Of a DNA stretch of 64,000 bases, positions 53,276 through 59,016 are shown piece after piece (within the stretch, counting starts at the first letter, position 1; each line of letters starts with the position of its first letter). The translations under genes and the position numbers were made by a program. The DNA is taken from contig CATWQI010000004.1 of NCBI GenBank assembly GCA_958352885.1, forward strand, positions 248,001 through 312,000. The letters are read 5' to 3'. The DNA comes from an uncultured Duncaniella sp. Its GTDB lineage: Bacteria; Bacteroidota; Bacteroidia; Bacteroidales; Muribaculaceae. Under the pieces are notes generated by a model. It searched no databases. It had not been told where the DNA came from and worked only from the letters and a program-made list of their open reading frames with translations.

Positions 53276-54079
53276 ATGGCGAAGCTAATAGTAAAAGATA
53301 CTGAGGTAAACATCCTCAAAGTTAACGGAGAGGATTATATCTGCCTCACAGATATGTTACGGGCAAAAGATGGCGATTTCTTCATTACTGATTGGCTGCG
53401 TAATCGTAATACCTTGGAGTTTGTCGGAATCTGGGAGAAGGTGTATAATCCCAGTTTTAATTATGGCGAATTCGCCATAATTAAAAGTCAGTCGGGACTT
53501 AACAGTTTTAAGATAAGCGTAAAAGAATTCGTTGCCCGGACTAATGCCATATCCGTTCAGGCAAAAGCCGGACGCTATGGAGGTACATACGCCCATAAAG
53601 ACATTGCATTTGAGTTTGCGATGTGGATAAGTCCCGAGTTCAAGGTTTATATAGTAAAGGAGTTCCAGCGCTTAAAGGAGGAGGAGCAGAAATTGATAGG
53701 CTGGTCAGCGAAGCGTGAGCTGTCCAAGATAAATTACCGAATCCATACCGATGCCATCAAGCATAATCTCATACCTATCGAGATTACAAAGGCACAGGCA
53801 AGTATCATCTATGCCAATGAAGCCGATGTGCTGAATGTGGCTATGTTCGGCATGACGGCAAAACAGTGGCGTGACGCCAATCCCGACCTCAAAGGCAATA
53901 TCCGGGATTACGCCTCTATCAATGAGCTTATATGCCTTTCCAATATGGAGAATCTCAATGCGGTGTTTATTGAACAGGGACTACCGCAGCAGGAGCGTCT
54001 GATCAAACTCAATCAAATAGCCATTCATCAGATGAGCGTACTTGAAAGCGGCGATAACGACAGAAAACTACTCAAGTGA
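53276..54079 (+). CDS. KilA-N domain protein with an internal coding palindrome
   Basis: A 267-residue KilA-N protein. The DNA-binding-type domain spans about residues 12-140 (YICLTDMLRAKD, FITDWLRNRNTLEFVGIWE, GGTYAHKDIAFEFAMWISPEFKVYIVKEFQRLK). The C-terminal part has LSKINYRIHTDAIKHNLIP and a helical segment. Such genes are widespread in phages and genomic islands and often serve as regulators or antirepressors. Residues 60-70 (FNYGEFAIIK) are encoded by a perfect 32-bp palindrome at 53455-53486. The stop overlaps the GTG start of the next gene. A partial copy of the C-terminal half lies at 62158-62334. Confidence 0.85.
   Translation: MAKLIVKDTEVNILKVNGEDYICLTDMLRAKDGDFFITDWLRNRNTLEFVGIWEKVYNPSFNYGEFAIIKSQSGLNSFKISVKEFVARTNAISVQAKAGRYGGTYAHKDIAFEFAMWISPEFKVYIVKEFQRLKEEEQKLIGWSAKRELSKINYRIHTDAIKHNLIPIEITKAQASIIYANEADVLNVAMFGMTAKQWRDANPDLKGNIRDYASINELICLSNMENLNAVFIEQGLPQQERLIKLNQIAIHQMSVLESGDNDRKLLK
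53455..53486. repeat. Perfect 32-bp palindrome inside the KilA-N gene
   Basis: Each 16-base half (TTTTAATTATGGCGAA and its complement) matches without error. The palindrome is in codon phase, so both strands read F-N-Y-G-E-F-A-I-I-K. It may be a mobile or amplified coding palindrome or a protein-binding site. Confidence 0.95.
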
Positions 54080-54411
54080 AAAGGGTTATCATTATTCTTT
54101 ACATTACAATATTGGCGGCTACAATATTTGCGGCTGTTCCCACACGCTATTATGTAGGGAAAATCGAAGTGTCCGAATCATTCTGGAATCAGATGCCCGA
54201 CAGTATTTATTACATTTCGGGTGAATTTAACTACGACACGCTTACGATAAAAAGTCGGGAGCTTCCGTTTACTCATTATATTGACTCTATTTCAATCCCC
54301 GGAAGATACATTCTATCTATGCGATCTCCAGAAATAATAGCAGACTTGGAGCATGCGTATTCCATGATGAAAAGTAATCAACGAGGAACACCTGATACGC
54401 TCCATAAATAA
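54076..54411 (+). CDS. Small exported or membrane-anchored protein, unknown
   Basis: A 111-residue protein starting at a GTG whose last base lies within the KilA-N stop (GTGA overlap), so translation is probably coupled. An N-terminal hydrophobic segment (VIIILYITILAATIFAAV) is a signal or single anchor. The rest (about 85 residues, YYVGKIEVSESFWNQMPDSI and onward) looks like a small beta-rich domain, with no motif I recognise. The pairing of a KilA-N protein with an exported small protein is unusual. Confidence 0.6.
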   Translation: MKRVIIILYITILAATIFAAVPTRYYVGKIEVSESFWNQMPDSIYYISGEFNYDTLTIKSRELPFTHYIDSISIPGRYILSMRSPEIIADLEHAYSMMKSNQRGTPDTLHK

Positions 54412-54514
54412 ATACAAGCATTTCTATGGGAATAACGGGCAGCAGGTAACACCGGTTCAAGAAGCTTTATATTGTCATAAGAGGCCGGAAAGAAACACTG
54501 GAATTCGATGTGTA

Positions 54515-54599
54515 GAAACAAAAAAGCCACCTTGCGGTGGCTGCCCTTCGGAGCCGCGTGCCCTTGCGGACACTCGGCAACGTTTAATCCTCGGTTGGC
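54515..54599 (-). ncRNA. Candidate structured small RNA with terminator
   Basis: Read on the minus strand, a TACATTTG -7 box (54611-54604) is followed by about 80 bases with no ORF. A 10-bp hairpin with one A-G mismatch and a GCAA loop spans 54578-54553. A perfect 7-bp hairpin, also with a GCAA loop, spans 54542-54525 and runs into T5. TGCC near the start can pair with GGCA after the first hairpin to close the fold. The -33 position falls at the left end of the IS4-type element at 54630, which may have displaced the original promoter. I do not recognise a known RNA family. A terminator for a gene lost to the insertion is the alternative. Confidence 0.5.
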
Positions 54600-54629
54600 A
54601 CTGCAAATGTAATAATTATTTTGTAAATT

Positions 54630-55498
54630 ATTGCTGTCCGATAAAACTTTTTGAGGTCTCCAAAAATTAGAACTGATTCTTGCTAAGGCAAGCGACAAAA
54701 GTCGATTACCATTTGCAGGAGTCAGTCCTTTTTGGTTATTTAGCTGCCGCCAAACAAAACTCAATAACCATGCGCAAAAATAGTCATTTCTTCGGACAGC
54801 CGGAGCCATAATACTCCAAAATGGATGAAGCGGCTTCAGATTATCTACTCGACGACCATAACACTGTTTTCAAACCTGCTGTTCAATGGTGTGGGATGCC
54901 ATCCGAAGACAGGGAAAAAGAAAGGCGGCATCAAGGTACATACCGTCATACATGCCAATGAAGGGGTTCCGTCTGATATAAAATTTACCTCAGCAGCAAC
55001 AAATGACTCTTTCATGCTCAAGCCAACTACTCTGAGCAAAGGCGACATTATGGCTATGGACTCTGATCCAGATGAAATTATTGCCATATACAGACAACGG
55101 TGGGAGATTGAACTGCTGTTCAAGCAGATGAAGCAGAACTTTCCATTAAAATACTTTTATGGCGAGAGTGCCAACGCTATCAAAATCCAGATATGGGTGA
55201 CTCTTATCGCAAACTTGCTGCTGATGGTTATGCAGAAAGGTCTGAAACGCCAATGGAGCTTCTCAGGCTTGGCAACAATGGTCAGAATCACATTGATGTA
55301 TTACGTTGACTTCCACAGCCTGTTCAATAATCCGGAAAAAGAGTGGGAAATCATCCTTTCTGAGGCATCCGGTGCACCCCCGTTACCAACGCTTTTTGAT
55401 TGTGGGGGTTTGTAAAATGAAAGAAAAGACTCGAACGCCATGAAATCAGCGTTCGAGCCATCCATTTTTGCCATCTTCAAGTTTTATCGGACAGCAAT
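54630..55498 (+). mobile_element. Defective IS4-family insertion sequence
   Basis: The ends carry the inverted repeat ATTGCTGTCCGATAAAACTT, at 54630-54649 and inverted at 55479-55498. The element is 869 bp, well short of the usual 1.3-1.6 kb for IS4-type elements. It encloses a transposase gene with two internal deletions. The 10-base AATAATTATT occurs directly right of the element (55499-55508) and at 54611-54620, nine bases left of it, so a target duplication is possible but not clean. A 55-bp derivative of its ends lies at 58959-59013. Confidence 0.85.
54770..55415 (+). pseudogene. IS4-family transposase, doubly deleted
   Basis: The gene begins at 54770 with a normal N-terminus (NSHFFGQPEP) and meets a stop after 14 codons. 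It resumes in another frame at 54825 with STTITLFSNLLFNGVG, so the N-terminal helical domain and the first catalytic Asp are lost (I-Y-S-T-T stands where D-S-T-T is expected). GGIKVHTVIHANEGVPSDIK and FTSAATNDSFM follow. A second deletion joins DIMAMDS directly to DPDEIIAIYRQRWEIELLFK, removing the middle of the DDE domain with the second Asp. The YREK-type region with Glu remains. The product cannot be an active transposase. Little decay besides the deletions suggests recent loss. Confidence 0.85.
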
Positions 55499-55886
55499 AA
55501 TAATTATTATATTTGACATTTAGGGTTATTCATTAACAGTCCCCGGCAAAGCTGCCGAGGACCAGATTGTTGTTTGTATGATTAGCTGTTTCTTTCAGAG
55601 TTCCTTTAATATGTTATAAATTTTGAGAATCAGTGCTTTGTCCGGACTGTTGATTGTGAAGCCACCGCTTTCAATGCGGCAGTTGATGGTCGGTGCCATT
55701 ATTACTGAGTCGTTGAATACGAAACCAGTCCTTTTGCTATTCTACTTTCCGTAACGTCCGCCCATCTTAGCACCTTATCCGTTTTTAACCGATCTTCTGT
55801 CAAGCCATGTTGGGACAATAGACGGTATCGAGAGAAACGACATCAAAGTCTTTTACCGAAACAATACGAAAACAGTTTTCTTCAAA
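55416..55886. other. Gap holding IS end and possible small minus-strand gene
   Basis: After the IS right end (55498), a GC-rich hairpin lies at 55541-55563, and a 34-codon minus-strand ORF is listed separately. The rest (55700-55886) has no ORF of note. Confidence 0.5.
55595..55699 (-). CDS. Possible 34-residue small protein
   Basis: A short minus-strand ORF starts at an ATG at 55699 and reads MAPTINCRIESGGFTINSP before a helical C-terminus. The reading frame stays open a further 14 codons upstream (back to a TAG), so it may be the end of a degraded gene. A GC-rich hairpin follows 32 bases after the stop, as expected for a transcript end. I do not recognise the product. It could be a real small protein or a remnant left by the IS insertion next to it. 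Confidence 0.3.
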   Translation of the reverse strand: MAPTINCRIESGGFTINSPDKALILKIYNILKEL

Positions 55887-56636
55887 TCAGAACGGCTGCA
55901 ATAAGCACATTATCTTACATCCATTAAAAGAATCCGTTAAAACCATTTGTATTTCCTTTGGAGGCATGGATTTTAAGGCTATACTATTATCCCACTTGTA
56001 GTCAAAATACTTTTCAAATAAAGATAGATATTCCCCGTCTCCACCCAATGTATAACTGAACGACTCCAGCTCCTCTATGCGTTGTGAGTGAAGTGCCATA
56101 TTGAGTGTATAGATGTTTGATTCGTCTCGTTCAATATCGAAACATCCGTATGCGATACATTTTACTTCATAAGTCACTTTATTTCGCCACATAATTTTCA
56201 TCTGGCGGGTATTTTCATCATCACGAATGAAACGAATTTCATTTCCGATACTCAGGTATGGATTATGATTATCGCCTTCAATTTCGAATACTTTAAATGA
56301 CAGGTAAAAATCAACTACCGTAAAGTTGAGAGTTACTGAAGTGCCTGCTATCACATCTGTGATAGTCAGCGTGGATTCACCGATACTTGATGGACGCACT
56401 ACAAGAGAGTTGTTTTCGGCATCTATATAGAATTCACCAAGCACTTCCGGATTACTTGCAGCTAACTCATACTTACCTCCGCCATCGACGAAGCCGATAC
56501 GAGCAGTTGTAGCATAACGTATCGTATAATCCGTTTGTCCGAAGCGAATTGGATAGACCTCCGGTTCTTCACTGCTATCGCATGATGCCAGCATAAAACC
56601 GAGAATTAATATGAACGGTATTAATATCTTATCCAT
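55887..56636 (-). CDS. Lipoprotein of unknown function, Ig-like fold
   Basis: A 249-residue lipoprotein. The signal peptide ends in the lipobox LASC with Cys19; the following D-S-S-E-E-P is acidic, as in surface-exposed Bacteroidota lipoproteins. Residues 30-110 look like a bacterial Ig-like (Big_2-type) beta sandwich (YELAASNPEVLGEFYIDAEN, STLTITDVIAGTSVTLNFTV). The remainder is beta-rich without known motifs. The upstream alpha/beta hydrolase gene on the same strand ends only 34 bases before this start, so the two are probably cotranscribed. Confidence 0.75.
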   Translation of the reverse strand: MDKILIPFILILGFMLASCDSSEEPEVYPIRFGQTDYTIRYATTARIGFVDGGGKYELAASNPEVLGEFYIDAENNSLVVRPSSIGESTLTITDVIAGTSVTLNFTVVDFYLSFKVFEIEGDNHNPYLSIGNEIRFIRDDENTRQMKIMWRNKVTYEVKCIAYGCFDIERDESNIYTLNMALHSQRIEELESFSYTLGGDGEYLSLFEKYFDYKWDNSIALKSMPPKEIQMVLTDSFNGCKIMCLLQPF

Positions 56637-56670
56637 TTTTAATATTCTGATTTGTAAAGCCCGTTATGGT

Positions 56671-58023
56671 TTATTTATAGTTGTTCTTGATGAAAAGTTC
56701 TATTGCATCAAGCACTTCGGGAGAAATTGTTTCGCGTATTTCGTCATATTCCGAAACCTCTCCTGTAACAGCATGTTGCAGCAGGTGGTTAAGTCCGGGC
56801 ATAAGTTTGGTTTCTGCCTGCGGTATGTGCTCATTAATCACTTTTAGGTTGTCAGGAAAAACTTGCGTGTCTTTTGTTCCGTTGATGGCTAAAACCGGAC
56901 ATTTCACACTTCCGAGGAACTCGCATGGATTTAGCGTAACTAATGTATCAACCCAAGGACCCCGTATTTTCTGCGTCATCTTCAATGACTGAGTAACCAT
57001 TTGAGGAACAGACAGGTTGTTATTTGCAACAAGGTCATCGATATTTATAGGTTTTGAAACACCCTGTTTTGTCTGGGTTGCCATTTCATCAAACACTATA
57101 TCAATCAGCTTCAGGCTGTTAGCCTTGTCTACTTCCGATAAATTTAGTTTGTCAAGGTTTTGCTCGTTTTGCCTCATCATTGTTTCCTTTCCTGAAATCG
57201 CCATTCCTGCCAGGGAAATAATAAAGTCAGCTTTGCCTTCCGAGCCGATAATAAACGCTATCGTGCCACCTTCGGAATGGCCGAGAACTCCAACAGGACC
57301 TATGCATCTCATAGAACGTAAGAACTCAATACCGCTGACAGCATCGTCCTTGAATGTAAGAGTAGAGGAAGTAATGAAATCTCCGGTAGATCTGCCCGTT
57401 CCGCGGTCGTCATAGCGCAAAGATGCGATTCCATTGCGGGCAAGATAATCGGCGATAACGGCGAAAGGTTTATGTTCGTAAATTTCTTCGTCACGATTCT
57501 GCGGACCGCTTCCGGTCACCATGACTACTGCCGGAACTTTAGCTCCATTGATATCAGCAGGCATTGTAAGTGTAGCACTCATCACTGCGCCGTCAGGAGC
57601 CGTAAAAACAGTGTCTATCACGGAGTAGGGGAATGGGGGCTTAGGTGTCTGCGGACGTCTTTCCTCTGCCGAAGAGTCCGGTTCAAGATCAAGGGGGAAC
57701 GAATAGCCTCTCTGTCGGAAAGTTCCCTTGAGCATTGTCGGTTCTATTCTTGCCTCATATGATGCTCCTATGGCATTGCAGGTCACTGATACTGAGTCAG
57801 CCGTACACAACTCTACAGATGCAGGAATACCGGTAGCTCCCTGCGACGGAGAGTCGATAGTACACTGCATTTCGCCTGATGCGTCTTCAGAAAAAGTGAA
57901 AACAAGCGGCAGACTCATCGGCCCAAGTGACAGACGACCGCGCCAGGATCCGGAGAGTGCTGATGCATTCAAAACGGTCATAAGTATCATGACCAAAGCA
58001 AGTATAGTGCGATTTCGCTTCAT
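56671..58023 (-). CDS. Exported alpha/beta hydrolase
   Basis: A 450-residue exported hydrolase. The ATG at 58023 gives a signal peptide ending in L-N-A-S-A; earlier in-frame starts are non-ATG. Residues about 25-120 are a beta-rich domain (LSGSWRGRLSLGPMSLPLVF) found ahead of many Bacteroidota serine hydrolases. The catalytic domain has VVMVTGSGPQNRDE (oxyanion region), the nucleophile in GPVGVLGHSEGGT near residue 249, AINGTKDTQVFP with the Asp, and GLNHLLQHA with the His. Likely an esterase or peptidase-like hydrolase; the substrate is unknown. A TAACTTTG box at 58164-58157 on the minus strand may drive this gene and the lipoprotein. Confidence 0.85.
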   Translation of the reverse strand: MKRNRTILALVMILMTVLNASALSGSWRGRLSLGPMSLPLVFTFSEDASGEMQCTIDSPSQGATGIPASVELCTADSVSVTCNAIGASYEARIEPTMLKGTFRQRGYSFPLDLEPDSSAEERRPQTPKPPFPYSVIDTVFTAPDGAVMSATLTMPADINGAKVPAVVMVTGSGPQNRDEEIYEHKPFAVIADYLARNGIASLRYDDRGTGRSTGDFITSSTLTFKDDAVSGIEFLRSMRCIGPVGVLGHSEGGTIAFIIGSEGKADFIISLAGMAISGKETMMRQNEQNLDKLNLSEVDKANSLKLIDIVFDEMATQTKQGVSKPINIDDLVANNNLSVPQMVTQSLKMTQKIRGPWVDTLVTLNPCEFLGSVKCPVLAINGTKDTQVFPDNLKVINEHIPQAETKLMPGLNHLLQHAVTGEVSEYDEIRETISPEVLDAIELFIKNNYK

Positions 58024-58261
58024 GTGGTAGATTGGATTCAAACACTCTTGCGAGCGTTGAGTTTTTCTGTGTAAAATTAACAAAATCTATTCAGTTATGC
58101 AAATTTGGATACAATGACGGTGACACTACGGAATATCCATAATTTTATAGTTAATGCAAAGTTACAAAGCCTATATGACTTTAGCTGTGACAAATGTCTC
58201 AACAGGCCATTTTGCCGGTAACTTTATATTGGCAAAGTTAATCAGTCGTTCCGAGACTGCC

Positions 58262-58279
58262 TGCACACTTTTGTGTGCA
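58262..58279. repeat. 18-bp palindromic repeat, copy 1 (operator-like)
   Basis: TGCACACTTTTGTGTGCA has 7-bp inverted arms around TTTT. Its exact reverse complement is found 50 bases downstream at 58312-58329. It lies in the divergent gap between the hydrolase and ThiF-like genes. Confidence 0.8.
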
Positions 58280-58311
58280 TTTGATAGTGACGTAGGCTTC
58301 GAGAGGGCATT

Positions 58312-58329
58312 TGCACACAAAAGTGTGCA
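58312..58329. repeat. 18-bp palindromic repeat, copy 2 (operator-like)
   Basis: TGCACACAAAAGTGTGCA is the exact inverse of copy 1. It ends 21 bases before the TAATTTTG box, so it covers or abuts the -33 position of the ThiF-like gene promoter, where a repressor or activator would act. Confidence 0.8.
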
Positions 58330-58350
58330 TGAAATTCGATGTTGAACGTC

Positions 58351-58358
58351 TAATTTTG
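58351..58358 (+). promoter_or_regulatory. -7 box of the ThiF-like gene
   Basis: TAATTTTG lies 12 bases before the ATG at 58371. No TTG is found at the -33 position, which instead falls at the palindromic repeat; this suggests activator dependence or repression. Confidence 0.5.
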
Positions 58359-58370
58359 CCTCAAACAATA

Positions 58371-58955
58371 ATGAATATGGAAAAATCAGGCGGTCTTTCA
58401 ACCGAGTTAAAACAGAAAATCAAGGGTACTAAAGTTGCCGTTATAGGCAATATTGCTGTTGACCTGATATCTGAGGCTATACGAAGGTTGGGCTTCGAGG
58501 ACATTGTTATCATGTCGGATTGTTCAAAGCTCGACTTATGTGATATAGTAATATGCACCTGCACAGAGAAGGAAGCCTGCCGGGAAGTGATTGCTCATTG
58601 CTATAATATATCGGTGCCAGTGATTTGTGCTTTCAACTTTGGCATAGGCGGTTGCGTCACGGTCGTAATGCCGGAAAAGCGACTGCCGCATTTTGTCGAG
58701 GCAAAAGCTGATGATGACACGGTAAAGGCTATGCTTGACTATACGAGCGGTTACTGCAAGTTTTGGAATGTTCCCGGCAATGGCTGGGTTGACTGCGCAA
58801 TGAAATGGATTGCATCGCCCGAAGTCAGTTCATCGGTCGGCGAATACACCATGACTGCTATGACAGCACATTTGTTGGTCGCAATCATCGCCGGAAACAA
58901 AATCAAGACATATCCGAAATTCTATCTCTCGACCATCGTCAAAGATGTAAATTAA
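58371..58955 (+). CDS. ThiF/E1-like Rossmann protein, probably non-catalytic
   Basis: A 194-residue protein (ATG at 58371 or 58377). Residues 17-45 form a Rossmann beta-alpha-beta (KVAVIGNIAVDLISEAIRRLGFEDIVIMSD). Later VICAFNFGIGGCVTVVMPE and a C-terminal TAMTAHLLVAIIAGNKIKTYPKFYLST resemble ThiF/MoeB/E1 enzymes. The Gly-rich ATP loop GxGxxG is altered, and the zinc Cys pairs and catalytic Cys are not evident, so it may be a sensor or partner, not an adenylating enzyme. It starts behind two operator-like repeats and ends three bases before a miniature IS element. Fold: fairly sure. Function: unknown. Confidence 0.6.
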   Translation: MNMEKSGGLSTELKQKIKGTKVAVIGNIAVDLISEAIRRLGFEDIVIMSDCSKLDLCDIVICTCTEKEACREVIAHCYNISVPVICAFNFGIGGCVTVVMPEKRLPHFVEAKADDDTVKAMLDYTSGYCKFWNVPGNGWVDCAMKWIASPEVSSSVGEYTMTAMTAHLLVAIIAGNKIKTYPKFYLSTIVKDVN

Positions 58956-58958
58956 ACT

Positions 58959-59013
58959 ATTGCTGTCCGATAAAACTTTTTGAGGTCTCCAAAAAGTTTT
59001 ATCGGACAGCAAT
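58959..59013. mobile_element. 55-bp miniature derivative of the IS4-type element
   Basis: A 24-bp perfect inverted repeat around a 7-base centre. Its first 37 bases are identical to the left end of the IS4-type element at 54630, and its last 20 match the right end, so it is an end-to-end deletion form. It sits 3 bases after one gene and 3 bases before the end of the convergent receptor gene. As RNA it is a long hairpin and may serve both genes as terminator. Confidence 0.85.
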
Positions 59014-59016
59014 TAT

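Noticed and set aside
54378..54809. Minus-strand ORF of 143 codons spanning the IS left end
   Set aside because: It runs through the IS terminal repeat and the hairpins of the candidate small RNA, and its residues look random.
54611..55508. AATAATTATT as target duplication of the IS4-type element
   Set aside because: The right copy abuts the element but the left copy is nine bases away from the terminal repeat; in AT-rich DNA this may be chance, so it is noted but not claimed.
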